A stretch of DNA of 64,000 nt, from the NCBI RefSeq assembly GCF_000143535.2, contig NC_037311.1, forward strand, positions 372,001-436,000, read 5' to 3'. The position numbers and the translations under genes are program-made. Position 1 is the stretch's first letter. The number at the start of each line of letters is the position of its first letter. The stretch comes from Botrytis cinerea B05.10. Taxonomy: Eukaryota > Ascomycota > Leotiomycetes > Helotiales > Sclerotiniaceae. Under the pieces are notes generated by a model. It had not been told where the DNA came from. It worked only from the letters and a program-made list of their open reading frames with translations, and did not search any database. Shown here piece after piece: positions 33,155-45,439 of this stretch.

Positions 33155-34497
33155 TTATTTCATAAGTTCCGCGCCCTCCCTTATCACACCAACCAACGCT
33201 CCCGTCTGTATAACTTCACTTCCTCCGCCACTCAATCTATATTCGACTTCTGCTAATCCTTGCAGCCAAGTTATCATAACGCTTGCTGGGACATCCAATT
33301 TTGTAAGCTCTTCTGAGAGAGCAGTGATGATATCTGCTAGTGCGAGTCCTTGCGTGGATTTCACCGCATTGATCATTTGTAGACAGGATTTGACATCGGT
33401 GGTTTTGAGAATCGTGTTCATGATTTTGGATATATCGGCGGGATGAGGAGAGGCGATACAATCGTATATAGTAGTTTCGGTAATAAGATCTCTGACGATG
33501 TCTTTTTCTTCGAGCTTGGGTGTGCCTTGGATATGGATTGGAGTACCTTTGTAACATGTTAGCTTACTCGAACTTTACGAAAATGAAAATATGAATGGTT
33601 ACTTACTGCTAGCATGGCAAGCCTGTAAAACATTCAATGCCCGCCTCATATCTCCCTTACTCAGTCGAACCAGTGCATCCGTAGCTTCAGCATTAATCTG
33701 CACATTCTCCTCCGCAATCACCTTATCAACAAGTACCCTGATATCTGCCTCTTTCAGCGGACTAAATCGAAATCTCGTACATCTACTCAAAAGTGCCGGG
33801 CTTAACTTATGAGTGTAATTCGCAATTACACAAAATCGTGTATTCGCAGTATATTTCTCCATCACTCGTCTCAGCGCCATCTGTGCCGTAGAAGTCATCG
33901 CATCTGCTTCATCGAGAATAATTAACTTGTATGCGCCAGGTGATGTAGAAGAAGATTTCGAGGCGAAAATTTGTTTGGTAGATGCGAATGTCTTGATTTG
34001 TTCACGCACGACGTCAATTCCACGGTCGTCTGAGGCGTTGAGTTCGAGGACCATTTGGCGCATGTTTTTGGATCCGTAGATGCGACGGGCGAGGGCGAGG
34101 ATGGTGGAAGTTTTACCAGTTCCTGGTGGACCGTAGAACAGGAGATGGGGAAGTCTCTGAAGGAGATGTTAGGGTGGGAAGAATTTGTTGACTTAGAAGG
34201 CGTACATTTGTGTCGACAAATTTGTTTATAGTAGCAAGAATGTCTTGATGACCGGAGACATCTTCTAATGTATCTGGACGGTATTTCTCGACCCTGGCGT
34301 GGCATATTAGTATATGAAATACATGTAAATGTGAAGAAGTATAATTCGACTTACCATGGAAGACTATCTTCTGCCTCCACAGGTAAATTTGCTGCGCTCC
34401 GTTTGCCCTTTGAAGTCGTAGCATCGGAGCCAAATATCATTGAATCATTTGCGTTGGGGGCAACATCAATTTCCATATCGTCTTCATAGTCGGACAT
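33155..34497 (-). CDS. RFC3: Replication factor C subunit 3 (clamp loader AAA+ ATPase)
   Basis: Four exons, complement(33155..33546, 33607..34156, 34206..34293, 34355..34497), give 390 residues. After an acidic N-terminal extension comes the RFC start PWVEKYRPDTLEDVSGHQDI. Walker A is GPPGTGKT at 86-93. Walker B follows as LIILDEADAMT, then the RFC box around YTHKLSPALLSRCTRFRF (SRC arginine finger), and the C-terminal collar domain. The length and the motif spacing fit the Rfc3 subunit of yeast (RFC5 in human). The RFC complex loads PCNA onto primed DNA in the nucleus, and also serves Rad24, Ctf18 and Elg1 alternative loaders. Distinction from Rfc2 or Rfc4 rests on the N-terminal sequence pattern and is good but not absolute. 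Confidence 0.92.
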
Positions 34498-37403
34498 CTT
34501 TACGAGGGATATTTGTGGTGCTTTGAATATTCTTGATCGTGAATTGGGATTGGGCGTAGAATAAAAAGAACGTTTCCATTTACCTATCTCGAGTTGTGAG
34601 ACGCGTCGAGATTTTGGGCGCGTTAAGTGGTTTATGTAAGCTAAGCCTGAGGACTTAGCGGCAGTTTTGGGCGGTAAGAACTTTCGGTCGTCTCCTTTAT
34701 CAACATCTGTTGTCCTTCATATCTTGTTATGTCCAAGACTTCAATAATATCATTGGTACCACCTTAATCCGAAGTAGTCCAATGTATATCTATCTTAGAT
34801 CATGAGTACTTCCTGTCACTTATGGGCCATTGAGCAATTTTTGATAACTCGGAGTAATAAGACTATTATACTCTGTTGCTGTCATGCAGCGATATGTCCA
34901 CTGTACCGATTTGGCTTCTGATTTGCAAGTGCAAAGAAAATACCTATAACCGTCTTGAATCTATGGACGTTATCTGCATATTGATACCAAGGAGCGTGTG
35001 TCGTTGTATTATGGGATATTTTGGAAACATTTCATTGTCAAATATCCAATTTGTTGTGTCTGGTAGTTACTAGTTCCGCCTGATGGCATACTTAAGTCTT
35101 CAATTGAGATTTGTTTCCTGGGATTTGAAATATCTGGCTAAAATGCCTCACATTATTCACGGGTTAGGTGATCTTTTTTCTCTTTAGACATGCTTTCCAT
35201 ATTGCTGGAGTCAATTTCTCATATTTTATCCGAAATACTATATATAGAAACTCTATATAACTGTACAGATTCACGGCCTAATCCCTACTTCTAAGATTTT
35301 TGTTTGAATTACGGCCATCGAACCATCTTCCTATGCTTTTATATATGCCCTGCAAACCCCTTCTAATCATAGTTCATGCAGCGATGAATTTTCTCCATAA
35401 TATTGTAATATTCCACCCATCTATCTTCTTTACAGAATATTAGCGAACTGAGGAGTCTGATATACCTTCTGAAAATCAGACTTGAGACTTCAGACGAGTT
35501 TGTCAGGGCCCTGAACAATATTTTAGTAAGTAACCGCTCACTGCAACTAAATGTTGATGTCAATAGATGAGAATTTGAATATTGAGACACTCTAATCGCA
35601 TCTCCCATAGTTGGATTGGATGATTTTGTTGCACATCTGAAATTTTATGTAACAGGGTACATCCTAATAAATGTTAAAATGATTTTCGGGTAAAACATAT
35701 TCGACAGATTCTGTAGCTACTAATCTAATGAATCTAGTGTGAAATGATGCTAGGCTAAAATCTTCCAATCATACAGCACGAAATTGTTTTGTTGCACATC
35801 GCCAACTCACAATTTACATGGCTCATCCTGTCAAGTGTCTAGGAGCCTCAAATACTAGAACATGTCTATAGAATAGTTCCATTACTAGATTGAAACCGTC
35901 AATTATCACTATGTTACTCATTCCTTTTCTTTTCACACTTCTCTTCGACATATGCTTCAATACCCTCTGATCAAATTTTCTCTGCAATTTTGTTGTATAT
36001 CTACAAGCTTTCAACAAGCGGGTATATCCTGACAACTCTTTAGGCTATCACTAATCAACTAGCCTAACGATTACTGACTCGGCACTGCATCATTAACACT
36101 TAGCAGCTAGTAGCTTCTACATTGTTTGCAAGCTATCATCCTATGAATTTCTAAGGAACTCTCGTAATATGATTCCTCGCGTATTACGTCTTCATCGACT
36201 CAAAGAACTTTTGCCAGCTGAGATTGACATTTCATGCTCATAATCCAAACACCTCTGCCCTTCGATACTTTTCTCAAAACTAAAGTTTGAGTATTCAAGG
36301 TTTTCACTAAAACCGCTAATCTAGTGCATGACGTCATTACCTGCTAGCTGACCTAGTGATTCATTTAGTGTTATAAACGTCTTGAATATGAGTGAATAAA
36401 AAATTTGTAACGTTATTGTTCAATCATTATCACTATGAGATCTTTGTTGCTTTGTTATGATAGTGGCAATAGCCTGGAATTGTCACTTCATTATCTAGTA
36501 GGCTAGTGACGATTATCGTATGGAGTAGTACTAGATACCCCTGCAAAAAGATAGTGTCTGGAATCTCCACCGTAAGTAATTGATAGATAAATATCATTGG
36601 GAGCGCTCTAGTTCTTTTTATTGCACATTCTATTCCAGAGACTTCGATCTTCGGAATACCGCGAGAGCTTCAAACCTATTCGGCGCTTTGCTGGAATACA
36701 TGGGATTCAATTCAATGCCTTCATTGGCAAGAATAATTCACTCATATCAGTTTGGTTCCTATTAATTCAGCAACTTAAGCCAGCTCAGTAATAATAAGTG
36801 TTTCAGATGAATTCAAAGACTCATGGTAATTGAGCCTTTCAGATGGTCTCAGGATTTTAAATTACGTCAAACTCTGAATAGGTATGAAGATATCAAATGA
36901 GTTCAGACTTTCAAACGAATTAAAATTCTTGCAAGAACTCAACAATTCAACTGCATCTATTGTTTCAGATCATGTTAATGTCTGGGACTTGTTGAGTACC
37001 TCAAATCGATGTATTATCTGAATGTTTTATTATATTTGAGTGTCTAATTTGACCACATTATATCATAAGTATCCATTGTCTGTAAGCGTTCCAGAGTCTT
37101 AAATTAAATCAAAATCTTGAAGCGATTTGACATCTCAGATACATTTAGCACTTAAAGTAGATTAGAGCATCTAGAACCTGTCATTATCTGATCATCGTTT
37201 GATTATACACATTTGTATTAGGTAGGTGAGGGATCAACAATAAAAAATTCCCCCATGAATCTAAGTGCGACGATATTTTAACTAGTCTCGAAGTTGTGTG
37301 AAGTGGTGACGTCTTTCAAGCTAGCCATTCCTCAACCTATATATTACACGCATTCCCCTCTCAACCTTTCTTTTTTTCCTTTTCCTTTCTTCTTCAGCTT
37401 AAC
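34498..37403. other. AT-rich gene-poor block
   Basis: 2.9 kb with no supported gene. The first 200 bp are the RFC3 promoter. From about 34750 to 37300 the sequence is AT-rich on sight, with many short recurring words such as TTCAGAT, CTCAAAT and CTAGTG, and only short open frames. It has the look of mutated repetitive DNA, but no terminal repeats, transposase or reverse-transcriptase motif was recognised. TATATATT at 37338-37345 and a pyrimidine-rich leader (about 37350-37395) belong to the promoter of the next gene. Confidence 0.4.
37338..37345 (+). promoter_or_regulatory. TATA box candidate of the orphan gene at 37404
   Basis: TATATATT lies 59 bp upstream of the start codon and is followed by a long CT-rich tract, a common arrangement in strongly expressed fungal genes. 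It supports the ORF being a real gene. Confidence 0.45.
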
Positions 37404-38231
37404 ATGTCTTTCTTCTTGAACACATTTAAGTCCACCCTCGCAATTGTCGGACTCGCCACCCCACAATTCGAAACCTCAACCACCGCTGCGCCCACCTCCA
37501 GCAATGCCACTCCTTTAGGTGAGTATAGCCTCTCACCACCTTTTAAAATTGATTATACAGCCGAGGATCCCTCTTTCACCTCGGACTTTTCCAAACAGGC
37601 CCCGGTACCTACAAATACCGGGCTCATTCTCACCGGGATCCTCCGGCCCGGCCTTAGGCCTTCCACTGTCATTCACCGCATGCAAATTCACGGATTTCCA
37701 AGGACACTGGAATATTGGAAGGTTTGCCCTTCCGCCCCACTCTCATTCAACTTCAAAAAGGTAAAACCAACTAAAAAGGTCCACTTCCAAGAATATTACG
37801 ACAGAAACTACCATGAATACCGTCCATTCGACCCAGAGGAACCAGCTAACTCCTGGATTCCATACGAAGATGCTATCCTGCATCAACCCAGCATGTCTCC
37901 TGGGAAAAGAACAACAGGATGCTGGAGATGTCGCATTTGCAAGCAAGTCTGGACCAATTATGGCTTCCACGATACCATTGAAGGATATCCGGGCTTTGAA
38001 TATAGGACAACTCCCATGGCCTGCCCCGAACACCCACAGCCTCTGTCTTTTAGGGCACCCGAGCCCTTTTATGGAATGGATCCCTCTCGCAGGGAGCAAA
38101 TTTATAATTCATTTGAGGCATACGAGTGGCCATATGTCTTGCACGGGGGCCTCATCAAACCACCTACGAGACCGGAGAGAGATTATGACTCAGACCCTAG
38201 GTACGCTAGGCTAGGCGACCTCAGACTCTGA
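37404..38231 (+). CDS. Orphan protein with a CxxCxxC cluster, function unknown
   Basis: A single exon of 275 residues with a TATA element and CT-rich leader upstream. I do not recognise the family. The N-terminus has a moderately hydrophobic segment (MSFFLNTFKSTLAIVGLATP), weakly like a signal peptide, then a Thr/Ser/Ala linker. The middle is basic and aromatic, with KKVHF (124-128), a match to the PP1-docking RVxF pattern that could be chance. Cys173, Cys176 and Cys179 (CWRCRIC) with Cys207 and His210 could bind a zinc ion. The C-terminus is Pro/Tyr/Arg-rich. Its base composition is clearly less AT-rich than the surrounding block, so it is an island. It may be a lineage-specific or repeat-family gene; the frame has no visible damage. 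Confidence 0.55.
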   Translation: MSFFLNTFKSTLAIVGLATPQFETSTTAAPTSSNATPLGEYSLSPPFKIDYTAEDPSFTSDFSKQAPVPTNTGLILTGILRPGLRPSTVIHRMQIHGFPRTLEYWKVCPSAPLSFNFKKVKPTKKVHFQEYYDRNYHEYRPFDPEEPANSWIPYEDAILHQPSMSPGKRTTGCWRCRICKQVWTNYGFHDTIEGYPGFEYRTTPMACPEHPQPLSFRAPEPFYGMDPSRREQIYNSFEAYEWPYVLHGGLIKPPTRPERDYDSDPRYARLGDLRL

Positions 38232-40597
38232 GTCTGAATCTCGATCCACATGCGACATACCAAGTCCATCGCTACCTCGAGTGATTCGCTTGAATCTACC
38301 AGGTCGATAGCTACTTCGAGTGGTCGTATCCTTTTTCCGGAGTTCTGGAGTTCTTTGCTTTCCCTAAAATTTCGCGGTATCTCCCTACTGGAACACCTGG
38401 TGCCAGCCTCAGGACCCTTGGCCGGGTACCTGACTTAGGAGGGACCAGGAACTACGGGAAGGGGAGCCTTTACCTCGGGCCACCAGTCTCGGGATCCTGC
38501 TAGGGGACATCCAAGGACCTATGAGGCCATTGGCTATTCATAACCTTCGGATGAACATTCCTGTTAACGCCGGACTGGTCTGCTGGGTAATCTTGCGATT
38601 AAAAATCCAAAAAAATTATAAAAATATCTAAAATCCAAAAACATTGTGCTCCTTTTGCTTACTTTTCTAGGCATTTTCCTTCCAACATTCACTTTAGAAT
38701 CTTTTCTTTCCTTTGGACATCTCGTCCACCAGCGATTTTCTTTTTTCTTCGGACATTTAGTCCACCAGCGTTTTCCTTTTTCCTTTGGACATTTAGTCCA
38801 CCAGCGATTTTCTTTTTATTCTTAATGGACCCTCAGCGATACACCTCTTTCTAACACCTTCCCTCGCCTTCGTCTATCGAAGGCCACCACAATATTATTC
38901 AGATAAGTATAACATCCCCCGTAATTGCTAATTCGTCTATAGGGTGGCTAGCCTTGATCACACCTCCCCGTTGGTGCTAGCTGGATACCCTCAAATGAGG
39001 AGCTAAGTGATCAGAATATCCTTGCGTATAAACGCCAAATACACGCTTTTGAAGCGAATGTCTCGTTTTTCGAGTGTTGGGCATGATGAAGGTTGAACTT
39101 TTGAGCTAATTCTGTGATGGTTAGATTTGAACAGCTACAATTAGTCAGGTACAATAAGTATGTTGATAGTCCGAATTTCACTCGATTTTCAATAAACTGA
39201 CGTCGAGATCTTGAATTGCAAATTCATTAATCTGTGACTATCAGCTGATCCGAGTACTCCAAAAGACTTTGCTAAGGTTAAATTGATGGCATGTTCAAGA
39301 TTATCATCAGACAGTTGCTTAAAGCTTGATGAATCAGACTGAATTCACAAATCTGCTTTATCTTGCATACCTCCAAATTCCTGAACGAGACCGCCTTCCA
39401 AATTCCCCTCATCAAGAAATTTCACCTCTCTACTTACTAATATATGCAGTTAACTATTAGCCCGCTATATTCTGTGTTGTAGTAACTGTCTAGACCACAA
39501 ACTTTTGGAACATAAAGTCACAAGCGAAGCTTAATTGCTAGAGTGTAACCGTTGAAGTGGTGTTGAATGGGTGATATTAATATAGCGGGTTACCAACGCT
39601 CGCTAATTCTTAGATTTAGATCTACACAATTTTCCTCATAACTTGTATGAATTCCCTACAAATACCTCATATTGTTATACTTTCACCATCTAATTCCCAT
39701 TAAAAGTTCCAATTCTGCTCTAGAGCCTCTTGCAATGTCTATTCCGTTAGCCGAGAATTGCCATTCCCCCATTTTATTTGATAAATTGATACTTTATCGT
39801 TAAATTCAAACCCGCAGAATCCCCTCTCCCCCATTTCCAAACCAAACTCAAACATACATATTCAATTATCCCCCATCCTTTCTATCTCTCCGCTATCTGC
39901 TCCCTGTAAACTAGCCCTCCTAATCATCTAGTCACTAAATAATTTTCTGTCACTCTGAAAACGACATAATCGCCTCTCCCACATCTAGAAACACAATCTC
40001 GATTTCATTATCACTACAGGAAGACAGCTATTACGGAGCTAGTTCCTGTGATGGTGTTATCATTGGTATGTTTTGGTTTCATTGTCCATCGTTAGCTTCT
40101 TTTTCATATCTCTGAATGAATGAGAAAGATAAAGGGATAAGAGTTTCACTGACCTCCGCCTCTAGATCTAGGGAATATAAAAAAACATCAGTATCGACAA
40201 GGATAACTTCACGATTGCAGCTCAAGGCGATCGTAGAGCTGCGGACTTGGAAACTCCGCTCTAAGGTACGTAGACTCGTAGTATAAACCCTATGTCATTC
40301 GATTTTTGATTCTTGAGCTTCCATAAATTGTACACGCTGGATTTGAATAGTGACGATTGATCATTTGAGTCTAATTGAAGAATGGATGGTTCAATATTCG
40401 GATGGAAAATGGTCAATACACATTGAAGAGAGTTAATACTAATGGAAATTTACTAATATTTTATAGCGGAAGAATTATCAGTGTCATGGGCCTAGCCAGT
40501 GATACGGGTATATTTTCCCTCTCTTCCTTCTCTCAATTCACAGTCTCCACCATTTGGCCCTTATTCCCTATCATATCCAACACTCAAAATAGTAATT
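38232..40597. other. Intergenic block after the orphan gene
   Basis: 2.4 kb. The first part, to about 38590, keeps the less AT-rich composition of the orphan gene. It is followed by the 36-bp repeat array (38715-38825) and a segment with CATCCCCCGTAATTG near 38910. From about 39060 it becomes AT-rich again, with no open frame worth noting. Between 40000 and 40597 there are splice-like signals and a few open codons that could be the eroded 5' part of the following pseudogene. Confidence 0.35.
38715..38825. repeat. Three 36-bp tandem repeats with palindromic cores
   Basis: Units start at 38715, 38751 and 38787, exactly 36 bp apart. Each begins with GGACAT then two to three variable bases then GTCC (GGAC-N5-GTCC inverted repeat), followed by ACCAGCG and a T-rich spacer. 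The core positions are conserved while the spacer varies slightly. One plus-strand frame is open through the array with a 12-residue repeat, but no start or gene context supports translation. Confidence 0.85.
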
Positions 40598-41205
40598 ATA
40601 GGTCTAACTCTAGCCGGTGGTTGAGGCCCTCTAACCGGCGGATACGGGCTCGTGATTGATAATCTACTCTCGGCTCGTGTCGTGATTGCCAATGGGATAG
40701 TTTTAAGTTGTTCCAAAGACGAAAATTCAGAACTTTTCGAGTACTAGCTTTTGCATGCCCCATGCATTCGATCTCGAAATTATGGAGAATTAATCAAAGA
40801 ATTCGATGATTTTCATAACAAGCACGGGGATAGACTTGCACCGTCTCGAATCATAACCGAGATGCGTTCTTGCAAGGTTTCTGGTGCGATCCCCGCATCG
40901 GCGAATGTGCTAACGGCGAGAGAAACGACTGTTTCTTTGACTATGGAAGCGCAGTATGACAGTTCCCAGGTTTCGCATACGGTTATGAGAGACGAAATTA
41001 AGAGGATGATTGGGCCAATCATGGAAGCAGTTAGAAAGCAAGGATCTGGAAAGTTCACAAATGCAAATTTGGGAAGTGGAACGGAAAGGACTCAGGATAT
41101 GTTTGGACAGAACTACAAGAGGTTGAGGTTAAGAGGAAGTATGATCATGAATTTATTTTCAATAAGTATTATCGAAATCCACCAGCAGAACACAATTACA
41201 GCTTG
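40598..41205 (+). pseudogene. Berberine-bridge-type FAD oxidoreductase, degraded remnant
   Basis: Two pieces of one enzyme are recognisable. At 40598-40735 the sequence matches the FAD-binding PCMH region (GLTLAGG, stop, GPLTGGYGLVIDNLLSARVV, then ENSELF), but TGA at 40622-40624 interrupts the Gly-rich motif. The frame is also lost just after ELF. From about 40776 to 41140 a second piece continues with a substrate-domain-like sequence up to FGQNYKRLR. The expected C-terminal motif KYDHEFIFN appears only in another frame, from about 41139, so there is a frameshift there. Most of the central part is missing, a deletion of perhaps 200 codons. Intact members are secreted flavoproteins that oxidise carbohydrates or secondary metabolites. 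It is convergent with the UBE3D-like gene. Confidence 0.75.
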
Positions 41206-41258
41206 AAGCTGCAAATCTCCAGCGTTGAAATACACAGAAATAACAGTGGATTGTCTCT

Positions 41259-42803
41259 TCAAGCGGGTGCTTCGTGCCTACCCAAAATAGACACACTCCA
41301 TTCCTGAAACTTCCTAGCACTTGGTGGAAGATATTGTTCTGCACTTTTCCCTAGATAATGCTTAAGCTCATGTATTATTTCTCCCGGCAACTCTAGTTCC
41401 TCCACAGACTCATCATTTATAGATGGATCCCTAGTCAGAGCAAAGGGCTTAGAAAGGATTTTCATAGCCAATATTCCAGGCTTACCGGGTGTCTCCGAGA
41501 TACGCATCAACCTACGATGATAGAAGTATGAAGTAGTATATCTAATCGAGGGATTGAAGATCCAAATACTAAGACCTTGCCACTCTATTCCATAATCGGT
41601 TGGATTTTTCAAAGGCAATATGTTCAGACGGGAAACGCAAGATGAGTTCATTATTCCCAAAAATTGTGCCGAAATAATCCTGGCCATCGATGGCTCAAGA
41701 AACTTATCCGAAAGATTGGATAATTGAGAGCCCTCGAGAGTCCGCATGCGCAAACTCCATTTGAAAAGTCGTATCCCTTCATTTTGAGGATCACTAGTTC
41801 CAATCGTAGCGAGACACACTTCACATTTTATAGTACGCTTTATCTGTGAGTGAAACTGACGTTAGAAATTGATAAGCTAATTGAACATTGCTTACTGCAG
41901 AAGATGCGAAATAAATGTCACTTGCGTTGAACCCATAACTTCTGCTATCTCAAAGAAGATACGGCAATGGAAAATGCCAAGGTTCGAAGACCTTCAATCA
42001 AGTTAGAAACCCATAATCTGAAGAAGAGGGTAAATAATATTGACTGCTGCCGGAGCAGAGCAACAGCAAGTACTCAATATTGGGTATTTGTATCGGTGAC
42101 CAGCCTATGGGAAAGCGCCTGGTCTCCTTCTTGGTACCCGCATATGCTCAAACTACAAATGAAGACAGAAAGAATTATAGTTTACCTCGTTACCTCCTGG
42201 GGGAAGAGTACAATCGGTTTCCGCCAAGAGAAAAGTTGAATGATCCATGAAACCAATTCGTGGCTGTGCATTGAACTTTGTATTTGCTCCATAACCTTTC
42301 GTTGAAGCCAAATTTTCGTTTTCATGATTATGGTCAGCATGGTCCGATGGTTTGTGACAATGCCAGAAATCCATCATTTCTGCCCAACCTTCACTTGGAA
42401 GGTCCCTCCATTCATTTATACGATCTGGTTCCACGATAGTCGTAGAGCACCTGCGACATTCGAATAATTGTTCGCCAGGAACCATATCTTTTGCGGACCA
42501 TGGTGCTTCAATGGTTTGTGTGATGTCCACATCAGCTCTTTGAAAGTCTCCTGCCAAAGGAAGACGCCACGACAATTCAAGACTACCAAGAGGGAATTCT
42601 CGTAGTTTTGAGTCTGATACTACCTGACCGGGAAGCGTTAATAGAATATCTTGTTCGGCATGCCTCAATGCCAATAAGGTTCCATCGGCCGATAATTCAG
42701 CCTTTGTGGAAGAATCAGATGGTGTATCCAAGAACGCCAGGATAGATATCTGTCGAATATTGGACAGAAGTTCCGCATATATCAAGGGGTTGATTGGAGG
42801 CAT
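41259..42803 (-). CDS. UBE3D-like E2-binding HECT-type E3 (HECT_2 family)
   Basis: Three exons, complement(41259..41843, 41896..41948, 42194..42803), give 415 residues. Exon 2 is only 53 nt; intron 1 is 245 nt and intron 2 is 52 nt. Family features are FECRRCSTTIVEPDRINEWRDLPSEGWAEMMDFWHCHKP in the N-terminal half, then FMDHSTFLLAETDC. After exon 2 (YGFNASDIYFASS) comes TIKCEVCLATIGT, followed by RLFKWSLRMRT. The paired CxxC motifs and LPSEGWAEMMDFWHCHK are hallmarks of the E2-binding protein family that includes human UBE3D, which works with an E2 enzyme in ubiquitin transfer. The end includes a typical KFQEWSVSILGR. The splice choice in intron 1 (donor before GTAACG, acceptor TTTGAG) is the one that gives a continuous family match and needs cDNA support. 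Confidence 0.82.
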
Positions 42804-43093
42804 TGCTTGATAGAAGTTGATAGCTTCATGGGATTGACTGACATGACTGAAATTGTGTTGAGCTTGTTGTGTCGCGTTCTATAAAATACAATTAGGTTGA
42901 TTTATTAGTCGGCGCGGGTGATGTTCCGATGCCGTGGTCCGCTCTAACAAGCCACAATCCGCCACGCTCAGCAAAGCTTGTGTCACCGCTTTTACTCAGC
43001 CACCAATTGAATCATTCTGCCACATTCCAGCTCAAGCTTCCCCACACTTTGACTTGAATCCCAAGATCTCCAAAGTTCAACACCACAACAATC

Positions 43094-44429
43094 ATGTCGG
43101 CTCCTATGATAAATTGGGTTCCTATTGTGAACAGAGTCTACAAATATGTTGCAAACGCCACTATAGGTTCATCAACACAGCCAATAACTATTTCTCCAGT
43201 TGAAGTTCACGACATTGAAACCGCTCCAGAGAAACGGCCAAGAACGTTGAAGCATCTCTTGAAATCGAACCATATTAATCATTCAATCCTTTATAACCGC
43301 AATCGATTTCACAACCATCTACCACATCATCTAGGATCCGCATATCTTCTAGGGGCAGATTACGATAAATTACAAAAAGTCTTTGCAGAAGAATCAAAAG
43401 ATCTTGAAGAATGGCAGGATTCTCCTGGAGAAATCACAGATGCAGACTGGAGGGAATTCTTAGGACAGAAGGTATACCAAAGGGCCTACGTTGATTTCTT
43501 CGAGGATGAATTGGCTTTAAAATATAGTTATGATTGGAAGGTTTTGGTAGAGGAATATCTCTATAGCGGGAAAGCTCCTCTGGTCAATGGTTTGATTTCA
43601 GGACGTAAGTATATTTTCTGTTTCACCACATCACATCTGTACTAAGAATGTTTCAGTTGGTCACCCCCTTATCCATCTCGGTTACGCAGTCGAATTAAAT
43701 AGTCGCGAATTGGCTATTGAAGCCCTCTCCCTAGCATCGAGTTGCTACGGTTTTCTGCACAAATATCTCGATGATCCATCTTATACCAAAGCCTCTACCT
43801 ATAGCACAACCTCGCCCCTAGAAATTCTTCACAAAATACATGCCGATTCTCGATTAGACGGTGTCTTGCAGGCACCTTGGCCTGGAAGTATAGTCAAACT
43901 CTTCGATGAACATGAGGAGTTGATACTCGAGCATTGGAATGCTTGGAGCATTACCGATCCCCACAAACAGTTCCAAGATTCTCAAGAAGCAGCTGTAAAT
44001 TTGCTGGTACAAACGGTTAAGCCCGGAACTCACGCATATGACTTCTTCATGGTGCATATCCTCACCACAAGCCATGCAGTTCGAATCCTACTCCCCTTCG
44101 TTCCAGCGAAATTCCAGATAAGTTTGATACGTCAATGGTGGCTATTAACAATTTCCATTTATTGTTTGCAGATGAGACCGGAAATAAACGAAGATATTGA
44201 GCAAAAACCGGCAAAGGGATGGAAATATTTAGAAGACAAAGCTATCAATGGCGTATGGTCAACGGATCCACATTATATGAAAGCAATACGAGCGATGAAG
44301 GAAGCAGCTTTCACTTGGGGAGATGTACATGAGAGATATCTGTCCATGGCTGTCACTTTTGCTGAGGATTTTAACGGGTGGACGGGATTTGGAACTAGTG
44401 AGTTTGATCGTGTTGGTGGGCACCTTTAA
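43094..44429 (+). CDS. Questin-oxidase-like protein (AflY/DUF4243 family)
   Basis: Two exons, 43094..43604 and 43657..44429, with a 52-nt intron give 427 residues. Conserved features of the family are the His-rich HNHLPHHLGSAYLLGA near 95-110, LGQKVYQRAYVDFFEDEL, and the junction segment GLGHPLIHLGYAVEL right after the intron. Later come HAYDFFMVHILTTSHAVRIL and a final KEAAFTWGD. Members such as GedK (questin oxidase) and AflY act on anthraquinone-type polyketides, in some cases by Baeyer-Villiger-like ring opening. Many fungal copies lie outside clusters and have no known substrate. No polyketide synthase is visible here. It is divergent from the UBE3D-like gene with a 290-bp promoter between them. 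Confidence 0.85.
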
Positions 44430-45439
44430 TTCTGGATTAAGTTGGCTGGCTGCGCTCTGTATTAGTATGATTACGAGTTGATGAAGTTTTCTATAGCTTT
44501 TGGTAATATCAAGAGTAGTTTGTACTTGGCCTTCCAAAAGTCGTGGTGCATTCCTTGGTTTGACCTCTTGCATGCTTGTCCAATCTCTCCATAATTCGAG
44601 TCGTTAGCTAGTGCTCAGCCGCGGCGTGGGGGTCAGGGCATTTGCTTTGAGTTTTCGCATAGGATCCAGTAGCCCCTAGTCGATGACAAACAACAGTTAT
44701 TCGGTACTACATGGAACATGCAATCTGGTCAGAGATCTGAAGGTCACATATTCGAGTTATCAATACCGAGTAATCCGAACAAACCATAAAATATCGCCAA
44801 TTAGTTGGATTGGAAGCACGGGGATCAGTGTATTAATTGGGTTGTTGACGTGACATGTTCATTATGGTATGGAAAGTAGCCTTCGGTTAGATGATACGCA
44901 TCAAAGATAAAAATGTTCGTTTTCAGGAGAACAAAATGCAGGATCGTCTTGTAGTCAGGTACACTCCTGAGGATTAACTTCCCCTAGTTGCGTCGTGTGA
45001 AATGATGCAATGGCGTGGGGAGAAATGAAGGTCATTTATAGAACTTTAGAATTGCGCGATAACAGTGATTCATGTTAGACAAAATAAGTACGTTATTTTG
45101 GTCATTAGTAGCGCGTAATTCAAACTCATCCCGAATAGGAGCAATTCAGGGTGCACTCAAGCGAGGAGAAAATTTTGATACCTCCTCCATCTTGGAACTT
45201 ACGATCTTTTCAGTGTCTTAGTTGAACTCGCCAATCCTCCTAAAGGCAATTCATTAATGACAATACTACACGAATTATATACTACAATGGAGTGGTTTTT
45301 CGTCAACTTGAGTCGAAATTGAAAGGAGTCTTTTGCCGGATTTGTTCCAACGACTTTCATGCGGTGTACTCTTTGTCTCCAATGGGCGAGTCATCTACTC
45401 CAATACCCCGGATTTCGGATTTCCGTTTCTAATCTATGG
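44430..45439. other. Intergenic region, convergent
   Basis: 1.0 kb between two convergent genes. AT-rich and without a supported gene, RNA or clear repeat. Confidence 0.35.

Noticed and set aside
34750..37300. Transposon body in the AT-rich block
   Set aside because: No terminal repeats, target-site duplication or transposase/reverse-transcriptase motif could be seen by eye, so it is described only as possible mutated repeat DNA.
41970..42000. Inverted repeat AAGGTTCGAAGACCTT resembling a tRNA T-arm
   Set aside because: It lies inside intron 1 of the UBE3D-like gene, and no acceptor, D or anticodon stem surrounds it.
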